Shown here: in pieces, positions 49,834-58,434 of the stretch
Numbering within the stretch: position 1 is the first letter of the stretch
Layout: each line of letters begins with the position of its first letter
Assembly (NCBI RefSeq): GCF_030268885.1
Contig: NZ_BSSA01000017.1
Location: 62,001-126,000 of the forward strand
Direction: 5' to 3'
DNA from: Kitasatospora phosalacinea
GTDB lineage: Bacteria; Actinomycetota; Actinomycetes; Streptomycetales; Streptomycetaceae
Length of the DNA stretch: 64,000 nucleotides
Notes under the pieces: model-generated
The model's database searches: none
Told to the model about the DNA's origin: nothing
What the model saw: the letters and a program-made list of their open reading frames with translations, nothing else
Position numbers and translations under genes: made by a program

Positions 49834-50014
49834 CTGCTTCACACCCCTTCGCGGTGGACTCGACCGAACGGTCTGCGGAAGTCACGAGAGCCTCGGCGGC
49901 GCCCGCCGAATTCCACGCCCTCCGCGTGGGGTTCCACGCGCCGTGACGCGGGAATTCCGGCCGGTCGCCTTTTTCGACCCCCCTGGTCGAGGCAACTCTC
50001 GTTCGCAGGACTAG

Positions 50015-50043
50015 AAGTTACTTTCGGGGAGGGTGTGACTCAA
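50015..50043 (-). promoter_or_regulatory. Promoter of the lanthipeptide operon
   Basis: Minus strand: TTGAGT (50038-50043) and TAACTT (50015-50020) with a 17-bp spacer, a close fit to a housekeeping promoter. The leader to the synthetase start would be about 175 nt. The palindrome TCACCCGTAAGGGTGA lies just upstream of the -35 and could bind a regulator not encoded in the locus. Confidence 0.68.
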
Positions 50044-50281
50044 CACCGGCCGGGTCACTTCACCCGTAAGGGTGATCCGGTTTCGTTTTCGAATGCGTTC
50101 GCCCCGGGGCGTGTGACCAGGGCCCCCCGCGCGGCCACCGGCCGTTTCCGCTCCCGGGGCCGGTCGGAGCGCCCTCGGGACGCCCGCCGGGCCCCCGTCC
50201 GCCGGGTTGACGTGCACGTGTACGACGGCCGGGCCCGGTCCGCCCGCCGGGAGCGGGACCGGGCCCGGCCGCGGCACGCGG

Positions 50282-50287
50282 TAGTCT
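50282..50287 (+). promoter_or_regulatory. -10 element of the leaderless nif3-like transcript
   Basis: TAGTCT lies 6 nt before the GTG at 50294, and no Shine-Dalgarno is present. The mRNA probably starts at or next to the start codon. Confidence 0.55.
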
Positions 50288-50293
50288 CGACAG

Positions 50294-51130
50294 GTGCCGA
50301 AACTCTCCGACGTCATCGCCGTGCTCGAAGAGGTCTACCCCCCGCAGTGGGCGGAGTCCTGGGACGCGGTGGGCCTGGTCTGCGGCGACCCCGAGGCCCC
50401 GGTGCGCCGGGTGCTCCTCGCCGTCGACCCGGTGCAGGCGGTGGTGGACGAGGCCGTCGAATGGGGCGCCGACCTGCTGGTCACCCACCACCCCCTCTAC
50501 CTGCGCGGCACCACCACGGTCGCCGCGACCGGCTTCAAGGGCCGGGTGGTGCACACCCTGATCAAGCACGACATCGCCCTGCACGTCGCGCACACCAACG
50601 CCGACCACGCGGACCCCGGCGTCTCGGACGCCCTGGCCGAGGCCGTCGGCCTGAAGGTCACCGGCCCGCTGGTGGCCGACCCGACCGACCCGGCGGGCCG
50701 CCGCGGCAGCGGCCGGATCGGCGAACTCCCGCAGCCGATGACACTGGCCGCGTTCGCCGCCCAGGTCGCCGCCGGACTGCCCGCCACCGCCGCGGGCGTG
50801 CGCGCCGCGGGCGACCCGGAGCGGCCCGTCCGCCGGGTCGCGGTCTGCGGCGGCTCCGGCGACTCCTTCCTGGCCGAGGCCCGCAAGGCCGGTGTCGACG
50901 CGTACGTCACCGCCGACCTGCGGCACCACCCGGCCTCCGAAGCCACCGAGGCGGCCCCGGTCGCCCTGGTCGACGCCGCGCACTGGGCCACCGAGTGGCC
51001 CTGGCTCACCCTCGCCGCCCGCGAGCTCACCGGCCGCGCCGAGAGCCGCGGCTGGCCGCTGGAGACCCGCGTCTCCACCCGGGTCACCGACCCGTGGACG
51101 GCGCACGCGCCGATGCCGTACGCCCCCTGA
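50294..51130 (+). CDS. Nif3-like dinuclear metal-center protein (GTP cyclohydrolase I type 2 family)
   Basis: 278 aa. Metal-binding segments of the family are visible: LLVTHHPLYLRG (His pair, about 61-72), HVAHTNADHA (about 97-106), DLRHHPASEA (about 213-222) and LVDAAHWATEW with Glu. Hexameric proteins of unclear function in bacteria. First gene of a compact operon with the zinc-ribbon protein and the RNase H/phosphatase fusion. Probably translated from a leaderless mRNA (see the -10 at 50282). Confidence 0.93.
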   Translation: MPKLSDVIAVLEEVYPPQWAESWDAVGLVCGDPEAPVRRVLLAVDPVQAVVDEAVEWGADLLVTHHPLYLRGTTTVAATGFKGRVVHTLIKHDIALHVAHTNADHADPGVSDALAEAVGLKVTGPLVADPTDPAGRRGSGRIGELPQPMTLAAFAAQVAAGLPATAAGVRAAGDPERPVRRVAVCGGSGDSFLAEARKAGVDAYVTADLRHHPASEATEAAPVALVDAAHWATEWPWLTLAARELTGRAESRGWPLETRVSTRVTDPWTAHAPMPYAP

Positions 51131-51166
51131 CCTCCCGCCGAACCAACTCAACAGGAGCCCTGCCGC

Positions 51167-51910
51167 GTGAACGCCGCGCCCGCCGACCAGAACCGCCTGC
51201 TCGACCTGCAGGCCCTCGACTCCCGCCTCGACCAGCTGGCCCACCGGCGCCGCACCCTGCCCGAGCACGCCGAGATCGACAAGGCCGCCGCCGACCACAC
51301 CGCCCTCAAGGACCTGGTCGTCGCCGCCCAGGCCCAGCTCGGCGACACCACCCGCGAGCAGGCCAAGGCCGAGGCCGACGTCGAGCAGGTCCGCGCCCGG
51401 GCCGCCCGCAACCAGCAGCGGATGGACTCCGGCGCGGTCAGCTCCCCCAAGGACCTGGAGAACCTCCAGCACGAGAACGCCTCGCTGGCCAAGCGCCAGG
51501 GCGACCTGGAGGACATCGTCCTGGAGGTGATGGAGCGCCTGGAGTCCGCCCAGAACCGGGTCACCGAGCTGACCGCCCGTCTGGAGCACTCCGCCGTGGT
51601 CGTCGCCGAGGCCGAGGCCCGCCGCGACGCGGTGTTCGCCGAGATCGACGCCGAGGCCGACAAGGTCCGCCGCGACCGCGAGGCCGTCGCCAACGTCATC
51701 CCCGCCGACCTGATGAAGCTCTACCTGCGCCTGCGCGAGCAGCAGGGCGGCACCGGCGCGGCCCGCCTCTACCAGCGCCGCTGCGAGGGCTGCCGCACCG
51801 AGTTCTCGATCACCGAGTTCAACGCGATCAAGGCCGAGCCCGCCGACAAGGTGCTGCGCTGCGAGAACTGCGGCCGGATCCTGGTCCGCACCGGCGAGTC
51901 GGGCGTCTGA
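51167..51910 (+). CDS. Coiled-coil protein with C4 zinc ribbon
   Basis: 247 aa. Residues 10-180 form a long, charged coiled coil. The C-terminus has a C4 zinc ribbon (CEGCRTEF and CENCGRIL, about 203-240). The CT398/FlgN-like group is conserved next to Nif3-like proteins; function is unknown, possibly nucleic-acid related. CAGGAG precedes the GTG at 51167. Same operon as the Nif3-like gene (36 bp apart) and 4 bp before the next. Confidence 0.92.
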   Translation: MNAAPADQNRLLDLQALDSRLDQLAHRRRTLPEHAEIDKAAADHTALKDLVVAAQAQLGDTTREQAKAEADVEQVRARAARNQQRMDSGAVSSPKDLENLQHENASLAKRQGDLEDIVLEVMERLESAQNRVTELTARLEHSAVVVAEAEARRDAVFAEIDAEADKVRRDREAVANVIPADLMKLYLRLREQQGGTGAARLYQRRCEGCRTEFSITEFNAIKAEPADKVLRCENCGRILVRTGESGV

Positions 51911-51914
51911 CCCG

Positions 51915-53156
51915 GTGGCGGGCGCCAAGTACGTCGTCGAGGCCGACGGCGGCTCCCGGGGCAACCCGGGGCCGGCCGGCTACGGCGCGGTGGTCCGCGA
52001 CGCCGACACCGGGCAGATCCTGGTCGAGGCCGCCGAGTACATCGGCCACGCCACCAACAACGTCGCCGAGTACCGGGGCCTGATCGCCGGGCTGAAGGCC
52101 GCCCGCGACCTCGACCCGGACGCCCGGGTCGCGGTCCGGATGGACTCCAAGCTGGTCGTCGAGCAGATGTCCGGGCGCTGGCAGGTCAAGCACCCCGACA
52201 TGCGGCCGCTGGCCGCCGAGGCCCGCGGCGTCCTGCCCGCCGGGAACGTCACGTACGACTGGATCCCGCGCGAACGCAACAAGGCCGCCGACCGGCTCGC
52301 CAACGAGGCGATGGACGCCGGGCGGCAGGGCCGCCAGTGGGAGCCCGCCCCCCGGCCCGCCGCGCCCGCCGTCTCCACCGCCGCCGCCACCGACGAACCG
52401 CTGCCCGCGGCGGTCGCGGGGGCCGCGGGGGCCGTTGCGAACGCCGGGGCCGCGGGGGCCGTTGCGACCGCCGGGGCCGCCGGGACTGCCGGGGCCACCC
52501 CGCGGGCGGGCTGGGCCGGGCCCGCCGACCTCGGCACCCCCACCACCCTGGTGCTGCTGCGCCACGGCGAGACCCCGCTCACCCCGTACAAGCGCTTCTC
52601 CGGCAGCACCGGCAGCGACCCCGGCCTCTCCGAGAAGGGCCGCTGGCAGGCCGAGCGGGCCGCCGAATCGCTGGCCGCCCGCGGCACCGTGCAGGCCGTG
52701 GTCGCCTCCCCGATGCTGCGCACCCGGCAGACCGCCGAGGCCACTGCCCGGCGGCTCGGCCTGGAGGTGCGGATCGAGGAGGGCCTGCGCGAACTCGACT
52801 TCGGCGCCTGGGAGGGCCTCACCTTCGCCGAGGTGATGGAACGCCACCCCGACGACCTCACCACCTGGCTGGGCTCCGCCAAGGCCAAGCCCACCGGCAG
52901 CACCGAGTCCCTGACCACCCTGGCCCAGCGGGTCGCCCAGGCCCGCGACCGGATCATCGCCCGGTACGCCGGACAGACCGTGCTGGTGGTCTCGCACGTC
53001 AGCCCGATCAAGACCCTGGTCCGGCTGGCCCTGGGCGCCCCGCCGGACGCCGTCCACCGGATGGAGCTGTCCGCGGCCTCGCTCTGCGCCGTCCAGTACT
53101 ACCGCGACGGCAACGCCTCGCTGCGGCTGCTCAACGACACCTCGCACCTGCGCTGA
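51915..53156 (+). CDS. Bifunctional RNase H / acid phosphatase (alpha-ribazole phosphatase-like)
   Basis: 413 aa. N-terminal RNase HI domain (1-135): VEADGGSRGNPGPAG with the first Asp, NNVAEYRGL with Glu, RMDSKLVVEQM, and RNKAADRLAN with the last Asp. An Ala/Gly-rich linker (about 145-200) joins a histidine phosphatase domain with LLRHGET (about 211-217) and VVSHVSPIK. The mycobacterial relative Rv2228c has RNase H activity and CobC-like alpha-ribazole phosphatase activity, linking it to B12 synthesis. Start 4 bp after the zinc-ribbon gene. Confidence 0.95.
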   Translation: MAGAKYVVEADGGSRGNPGPAGYGAVVRDADTGQILVEAAEYIGHATNNVAEYRGLIAGLKAARDLDPDARVAVRMDSKLVVEQMSGRWQVKHPDMRPLAAEARGVLPAGNVTYDWIPRERNKAADRLANEAMDAGRQGRQWEPAPRPAAPAVSTAAATDEPLPAAVAGAAGAVANAGAAGAVATAGAAGTAGATPRAGWAGPADLGTPTTLVLLRHGETPLTPYKRFSGSTGSDPGLSEKGRWQAERAAESLAARGTVQAVVASPMLRTRQTAEATARRLGLEVRIEEGLRELDFGAWEGLTFAEVMERHPDDLTTWLGSAKAKPTGSTESLTTLAQRVAQARDRIIARYAGQTVLVVSHVSPIKTLVRLALGAPPDAVHRMELSAASLCAVQYYRDGNASLRLLNDTSHLR

Positions 53157-53309
53157 GGACTGCCGGGCGGCGGGCGACAGTCAGTTGACGGACGTCAAGC
53201 AGTTGACGTTCGTCGGGCTTCCGGCGGTTGCCGGTTGGTTGGGGTGCGCCGGGCGGCTGACGGTCGTCCGGCGGCTGGGAGTTCGCCGGGTCGATGCTCG
53301 TCGGGCTGA

Positions 53310-54107
53310 TCAGTGGACGTCCGTCACCACCACGTCCAGCTGCCACGGCTTGCGCTCGGTGCCGCGTGCCGAGACCTCCACCCGGTGGCCCAACTGCTCC
53401 AGGGCGTCGACCAGTTCGCCGGGGGCGGTCGGCTCCAGGCCCGCCGCGAGCAGGTCGCGCACCAGGCGGCCCTTGGTCGCCTTGTTGAAGTGCGAGACCA
53501 CCGAGCGCTTCAGCACCCCGTCCACCTCGCGCTCCTGCAGCACCCGCACCGTCACCGTCCGGCCGGCGACCGCGCCCGCGGGCTTCCACGCCGCCGCGTA
53601 GGCCGAACTGCGCAGGTCCAGCACCAGCCCGTCCGCGGCCTCCGGCAGCACCGCGTCCAACTCGCCCCGCCAGTACGGGCCCAGCGCACCCAGCGGCGGC
53701 AGCTTCACGCCCATCGAGCAGCGGTAGGACGGGATCCGGTCGCCGATCCGCACCGCGCCCCACAGTCCGGAGAACACCAGCAGCGAACGTTCGGCCCGGG
53801 CGTAGGCGGCCTCGTCCAGCTTGGCCAGACCCAGGTTGTCGAACAGCACCCCGGTGTACACCTCGCCCGCCGGGCGGGCCCCCGCTGTCAGCAGACCGGC
53901 GTTCTTGTCGACCTCCCCGCGCAGACCCTTGCTCAGCCCGAGCACCTCCGCCGCCCGGTCCCCGTCCCCGGCGCACAGCTCCACCAGCGCCCCCAGCACC
54001 CGCCGTCGGGCCCCGGTCAACCCCGGCAGCGACAGTTCCGCCAACTCCACCGGCGCGCCCGCCTCCGGCGCGGCCTTCCCCTCCGACGGCGGCAGCAGAA
54101 CCAGCAC
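53310..54107 (-). CDS. yaaA: YaaA-family peroxide stress protein
   Basis: 265 aa with LLPPSEGKA (3-11) at the N-terminus, AGEVYTGVLFDNLGLAKL near 80-97 and a C-terminal KGRLVRDLL. YaaA lowers free iron after peroxide in E. coli and binds DNA. The length fits the family. GTG at 54107; the Shine-Dalgarno is weak (AAGGGG). It is convergent with the RNase H operon and followed upstream by a tandem-repeat region. Confidence 0.93.
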   Translation of the reverse strand: MLVLLPPSEGKAAPEAGAPVELAELSLPGLTGARRRVLGALVELCAGDGDRAAEVLGLSKGLRGEVDKNAGLLTAGARPAGEVYTGVLFDNLGLAKLDEAAYARAERSLLVFSGLWGAVRIGDRIPSYRCSMGVKLPPLGALGPYWRGELDAVLPEAADGLVLDLRSSAYAAAWKPAGAVAGRTVTVRVLQEREVDGVLKRSVVSHFNKATKGRLVRDLLAAGLEPTAPGELVDALEQLGHRVEVSARGTERKPWQLDVVVTDVH

Positions 54108-54659
54108 GGCGACACCCCTTCAACAACCTGTAGCACCCGAACCCGACCACCCTAACGATCCGCCGACCCGCACCCCGAATCCCCGGCCCCTCGGGTGGGG
54201 GAGTGGGGCGCCGTGCTTGCGCGCGTGGGCAGGGTGGAGGGGAGTGCTTCGAGTCCCCGGGTCCTCGGGTGGGGGAGTGGGGGGGTCGCCGTGCTTGCGC
54301 GCGTGGGTGGGGTGGAGGGGAGTGCCCCGAGCCCCGGGCTTCTGGTGGGGGGAGTGAGGGCCGCCGCGCTTGCGCGCGGGCGAGTGGAGGGGAGCGCTTC
54401 GAGTCCCCTGGTGGGGGAGTGGGGGTGCCGCGCTTGCGCGCGTGGGCGGGGTGAACGGGGAGCGTCCCGGGCCCCAGCCCCCCGGGCCCTCGGTCCGAGC
54501 CCTCGGGCTCCCGGCGCGGCGAGTGGGGCGCGCGTGTCGCGCTGGCCTGCACGTGGGGCGGGCGCGGACAGCGGTGGCGCTGACCGGCGTTGCTGGGTGC
54601 CGCTGGGCGTCGCCGGGGCCGCGCGGGTCTGCTGTCGCTCCGGGCCCGGGCGGCGGCTG
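54108..54659. repeat. Noncoding region with four ~74-bp tandem repeats
   Basis: Units begin near 54193, 54267, 54343 and 54410. Each has GGTGGGGGAGTGGGG, a CTTGCGCGCG core and a GGAGGGGAGTGC...GAGTCCC tail. They are 67-76 bp long and fairly diverged. The rest of the interval (54480-54659) is plain GC-rich sequence. Long reading frames cross it but have only low-complexity, repeat-derived products, so no gene is called. Confidence 0.8.
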
Positions 54660-55259
54660 TCACCTGCCGCGGGCGGCGACCACGGCTGCGCCGCTGCCCA
54701 GGGCGGTGCAGAGCGGGGCGTAGAGGCGGCGGTCGAGGCGGACGAAGCGGGGGCTGCGGTCGGTGAGGAGTCGGGGGCCGACCAGGCCGCGGGCCAGCAG
54801 GACGGTCGCCACTCCGGCGGTGCCCGCCGTCCGGAGCCAGCGGGGGCCGGTGGCGGGGAGGGCCCCGCCGCGGGCGGCGACCAGGTAGGCGCCGGTGCCG
54901 AGCAGCCCCGCGACCCCCAGGCAGGCCGCGGCGGAGGGCAGCCGCTCGGGGGTGGTGCCGACCACCAGCTCGGCGAACTCGGCGCGGCTGCGGCACGGCC
55001 ACGGCGTGCGCGCCCACAGCGCGTGCAGCCCGCCGATCGCCGCGAGCGTGCCCGCCACCGCGACCGCGGTGGTCCGCACCCCGCGCCCGGCCGCCGTCGC
55101 GCCCGGTCCCGCGTCCACGGCCTCCTCCCCGGTCCCGTCCCCAGCCCCGTCCCCAACCCCGTCCACAGCCACGTCCACCGCCACGTCCCCGCTCCCGTCC
55201 CGTCCCGGTTGCCCGCACCCGTCGCAGGCCGGCCGTCCCGCACCCGTTCGCACCGTCAC
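54660..55259 (-). CDS. DUF3995-like membrane protein
   Basis: 199 aa. A hydrophilic N-terminus rich in Val, Gly and Asp repeats (about 25-55) precedes four hydrophobic helices with GGLHALWARTPWPCRSRAEF near 76-95, the DUF3995 pattern. Function unknown. The N-terminal repeats derive from a run of related 12-nt units (about 55130-55210). GTG at 55259 is chosen because it begins right after GGCGAGCAC; the first 50 residues are uncertain and a later start is possible. Confidence 0.72.
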   Translation of the reverse strand: MTVRTGAGRPACDGCGQPGRDGSGDVAVDVAVDGVGDGAGDGTGEEAVDAGPGATAAGRGVRTTAVAVAGTLAAIGGLHALWARTPWPCRSRAEFAELVVGTTPERLPSAAACLGVAGLLGTGAYLVAARGGALPATGPRWLRTAGTAGVATVLLARGLVGPRLLTDRSPRFVRLDRRLYAPLCTALGSGAAVVAARGR

Positions 55260-55358
55260 GTGCTCGCCACCCCTCCCAAGGCCAATCCCCGTGCGCCACA
55301 ACCGCCTTCGCGGCTGTTTCAGCGCGCCTTCCACGCTACCGCCGCTTACGCTGCGACC

Positions 55359-56813
55359 ATGCCGCGCCGACACCTCAGCGTCCGGGCCGCCCAGACCGCC
55401 AGGATCAACACCGAGCTCGCCGACCTCAGGACCCGTCTGGAGATCCGCACCGACTGGTCGCCGGAGGTGCTCGCGGAGGCCGACCGGGCGGCCGCGCTGC
55501 CCCGGCTGCCGGAGTTCGACGCCACCGACCTGGACCTGTTCACCCTCGACCCGCCGGGTTCCCGGGACCTGGACCAGGCGATGCAGCTGTCCCGCCGCGG
55601 CACCGGCTACCGGGTGCACTACGCGATCGCCGACGTCGGCGCGTACGTCATCCCGGGCGGGGCGATCGACACCGAGGCCGGGCACCGGGTGCAGACGCTG
55701 TACTTCCCGGACGGGAACGTGCCGCTGCACCCGGCCCGGCTGTCCGAGGGCGCGGCCAGCCTGCTGCCCGGCGAGCTGCGGCCCGCCCTGCTCTGGCAGC
55801 TCGACCTGGACGCGGACGGCGCCCTCGTCCTGGCGGACCTGCGCCGGGCCCGGGTCCGCTCCCGCCGCCGGCTCGACTACGCGGGCGTCCAGGGGCAGGT
55901 CGACGCGGGCACTGCCGACGAGCAGCTCGGCCTGCTCGCCGAGATCGGCGCCCTGCGCGAGGCGCAGGAGCAGCGGCGCGGCGGCGTCAGCCTGCCCGTC
56001 CCGGAGCAGGAGGTGACGGCCGAGGACGGCGGCTACCGGCTCGGTTACCGGGCGCCGCTGCCCGCCGAGGGCTGGAACGCGCAGGTCTCGCTGCTCACCG
56101 GCACGGCGGCCGCCGAGCTGATGCTGGACGCCGGGATCGGCCTGCTGCGCACCCTGCCCGCGGCCCCGGAGTCCGCGTACGCCCGGCTGCGCCGCACCGC
56201 CGTCGCGCTCGGCGTGGACTGGCCGGAGGGCCTGCCCTACCCGGCGCTGATCCGTTCGCTGGACCCGAGCCGCACCGCCGACGCGGCCTTCCTCAACGAG
56301 TGCACCGGCCTGCTGCGCGGTGCGGGCTACCGCGCCTTCGACACCGCCCGCGGCACCGCCCCGCCCGCCGACCCGGTGCACGCGGCGCTGGCCGCCCCGT
56401 ACGCGCACTGCACGGCGCCGCTGCGCCGGCTCGGCGACCGGTACGCGCTGGAGGTCTGTGCGGCGGTGGCGGGCGGTACCGACGTGCCGGGCTGGGTGCG
56501 CGACGCGCTGCCGCTGGTGCCGGGGCTGATGGAGTCCGGCGACCGGCGGGCGCACGAGGTGGAGCGGGCCTGCGTGGACCTGGTGGAGACGGAGCTGCTG
56601 CGCGGGCGGGAGGGGGAGGAGTTCGAGGCGGTGGTGGTGGACGTGGACGAGCGCCGTCCCACCGTCGGGACGGTCCAGCTGCGCGATCCGGCGGTGGTCG
56701 CCAAGTGCGACGCGTCCGGGCGGCTGCCGCTGGGGCAGCGGGTGACCGTCCGGCTGACCCTGGCCGATCCGGCCAGCCGCACCGTCCGCTTCGCGCTGGC
56801 GGCGGACGGGTAG
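55359..56813 (+). CDS. RNB-domain exoribonuclease (RNase II/R family, short form)
   Basis: 484 aa. The catalytic RNB block begins LDPPGSRDLDQAM (about 62-74) with the conserved Asp residues, followed by YAIADVGAYV. It lacks cold-shock domains, so it is a short, RNB-only form with a small C-terminal beta region (about 425-480). Degrades single-stranded RNA from the 3' end. No Shine-Dalgarno precedes the ATG; TACGCT 8 nt upstream fits a -10 of a leaderless transcript. Confidence 0.93.
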   Translation: MPRRHLSVRAAQTARINTELADLRTRLEIRTDWSPEVLAEADRAAALPRLPEFDATDLDLFTLDPPGSRDLDQAMQLSRRGTGYRVHYAIADVGAYVIPGGAIDTEAGHRVQTLYFPDGNVPLHPARLSEGAASLLPGELRPALLWQLDLDADGALVLADLRRARVRSRRRLDYAGVQGQVDAGTADEQLGLLAEIGALREAQEQRRGGVSLPVPEQEVTAEDGGYRLGYRAPLPAEGWNAQVSLLTGTAAAELMLDAGIGLLRTLPAAPESAYARLRRTAVALGVDWPEGLPYPALIRSLDPSRTADAAFLNECTGLLRGAGYRAFDTARGTAPPADPVHAALAAPYAHCTAPLRRLGDRYALEVCAAVAGGTDVPGWVRDALPLVPGLMESGDRRAHEVERACVDLVETELLRGREGEEFEAVVVDVDERRPTVGTVQLRDPAVVAKCDASGRLPLGQRVTVRLTLADPASRTVRFALAADG

Positions 56814-56898
56814 CCGCGGGGAACACCGGAGCACGGGGACACCGGGGCCGGTCCGCGGGTCCCAGGAAGCGTTCACGAGCTGGTGGGATGATCGGACG

Positions 56899-58362
56899 AT
56901 GAGCCGACCGAGCACCGTGCCGGACCGTCGTCACAGGCTGCTGATCCTGGCCGTCTGCTGCCTCAGCCTGTTCATCGTCGGCCTGGACAACACCGTCGTG
57001 AACATCGCCCTGCCCGCGATCCAGCAGGACCTGGACGCCCCCGCCTCCGGCCTGCAGTGGGTCATCGACGCCTACACCCTGGTGCTGGCCTCGCTGCTGA
57101 TGCTCTCCGGTTCGGTGGCCGACCGGATCGGCCGCAAGCGGGTGTTCATGACCGGGCTGGTGCTGTTCGCGCTCGGCTCGCTGCTGTGCAGCCTCGCGCC
57201 CGGGCTCGGCTGGCTGATCGGCTTCCGGGCGGTGCAGGCGGTCGGCGGGTCGATGATGAACCCGGTGGCGATGTCGATCATCACCAACACCTTCACCGAC
57301 CCCGCGGAACGGGCCCGGGCGATCGGCGTCTGGGGCGGCGTGATCGGCATCAGCATGGCGCTCGGCCCGCTGATCGGCGGCTTCCTGGTGGACACCGCGG
57401 GCTGGCCGTCGATCTTCCTGATCAACGTGCCGGTCGGACTGCTCGCCTGCCTGCTGACCTTCCGCCACGTGCCGGAGTCCCGGGCGCCCCGGGCCCGCCG
57501 CCTCGACCCGGTCGGGCAGGTGCTGATGGTGGTGCTGCTGGGCTGCGGCACCGCCGCGATCATCGAGGGCCCCGGCCACGGCTGGACCTCGCCCGGCATC
57601 CTCGCCCTGGCCGCGCTCGCGGTCGGCGCGCTGGTCGCCTTCCCGCTCTGGGAGCGTCGGGTCGCCGACCCGCTGGTCGACCCCCGGTTCTTCCGCAGCG
57701 CCCCGTTCACCGGCGCCACCGTCACCGCGGTGTGCGCGTTCGCGGCGCTCGGCGGCTTCCTCTTCCTCAACACCCTCTACCTGCAGGACGTCCGCCACTA
57801 CAGCCCCGTGGTGGCGGGCCTGTGGACGCTCCCGATGGCCGGGCTCACCCTGGTCGCCGCCCCGCTCTCCGGCCGGATCGTGGCCGGTCGCGGCCCGCGC
57901 CTGCCGCTGCTGGTGGCCGGGGCGGCGATCGCCGCCAGCGGACTGCTGCTGACCCGGCTCGCCGAGGACTCCTCCGGGCTCCTGCTGCTGCCCGCGTACG
58001 CCCTGTTCGGCGTCGGCTTCGGCCTGGTCAACGCCCCGATCACCAACTCCGCGGTCTCCGGGATGCCGCTGGCCCAGGCCGGGGTGGCCGCCGCGGTCGC
58101 CTCGACCAGCCGCCAGGTCGGCCAGTCGCTCGGCGTCGCCGTGATCGGCACCGTGGTCACCAGCGCGGTCGCCTCGGCGGGCGGCTTCACCCCCGCCACC
58201 CACGCGGGCTGGTGGATCGTCACCGGCCTCGGCCTGACCGTCCTGCTGCTCGGCCTGCTCACCACCACCCCCTGGGCGGCCGGCACCGCCGCCCGGGTCG
58301 CCGCCCGCTTCGACCGGCCCGCGGGCACCCCGCGGAGGGACGCCGCCGGGCGCGCCCGCTGA
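56899..58362 (+). CDS. MFS drug-resistance exporter, DHA2 (EmrB/QacA) family
   Basis: 487 aa with 14 predicted helices. Motif D1-like LDNTVVNIALPAI (about 29-41), the loop motif GSVADRIGRKRVFMTG (about 72-87) and motif C GVIGISMALGPLIGG (about 148-162) are all present. Proton-driven efflux of lipophilic drugs or metabolites is expected; the substrate is unknown. Only a weak Shine-Dalgarno is seen. It stands alone between the RNB gene and rnpB. Confidence 0.93.
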   Translation: MSRPSTVPDRRHRLLILAVCCLSLFIVGLDNTVVNIALPAIQQDLDAPASGLQWVIDAYTLVLASLLMLSGSVADRIGRKRVFMTGLVLFALGSLLCSLAPGLGWLIGFRAVQAVGGSMMNPVAMSIITNTFTDPAERARAIGVWGGVIGISMALGPLIGGFLVDTAGWPSIFLINVPVGLLACLLTFRHVPESRAPRARRLDPVGQVLMVVLLGCGTAAIIEGPGHGWTSPGILALAALAVGALVAFPLWERRVADPLVDPRFFRSAPFTGATVTAVCAFAALGGFLFLNTLYLQDVRHYSPVVAGLWTLPMAGLTLVAAPLSGRIVAGRGPRLPLLVAGAAIAASGLLLTRLAEDSSGLLLLPAYALFGVGFGLVNAPITNSAVSGMPLAQAGVAAAVASTSRQVGQSLGVAVIGTVVTSAVASAGGFTPATHAGWWIVTGLGLTVLLLGLLTTTPWAAGTAARVAARFDRPAGTPRRDAAGRAR

Positions 58363-58419
58363 CCGTCCCGCCGCGGGCACCCGCGCACCCCGCGGTGCGG
58401 GGGCGTGCCGCGGAGCGGC

Positions 58420-58425
58420 TACGAT
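58420..58425 (+). promoter_or_regulatory. -10 element of rnpB
   Basis: TACGAT lies 9 nt before the first base of the P1 helix of RNase P RNA. No convincing -35 is visible. Confidence 0.55.
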
Positions 58426-58434
58426 GGCCAGTAC

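Larger units (their letters stand above)
49834..50293. other. Intergenic region upstream of the lanthipeptide synthetase and nif3-like genes
   Basis: About 460 bp between divergent genes. It holds the synthetase promoter (50015-50043), a 16-bp near-palindrome TCACCCGTAAGGGTGA (50060-50075), a lower-GC segment (about 50000-50100) and a leaderless-type promoter at its right end. No coding sequence is supported. Confidence 0.6.

Noticed and set aside
46948..52083. Very long plus-strand open frame across the synthetase
   Set aside because: Mirror frame of the lanthipeptide synthetase and neighbours; Gly/Arg/Ala-rich without any domain, an effect of high GC.
54195..55358. Long open frame running in phase into the RNB exonuclease
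   Set aside because: The first 388 codons cover the tandem repeats and the opposite DUF3995 gene; the product is low complexity and the family N-terminus fits the ATG at 55359.
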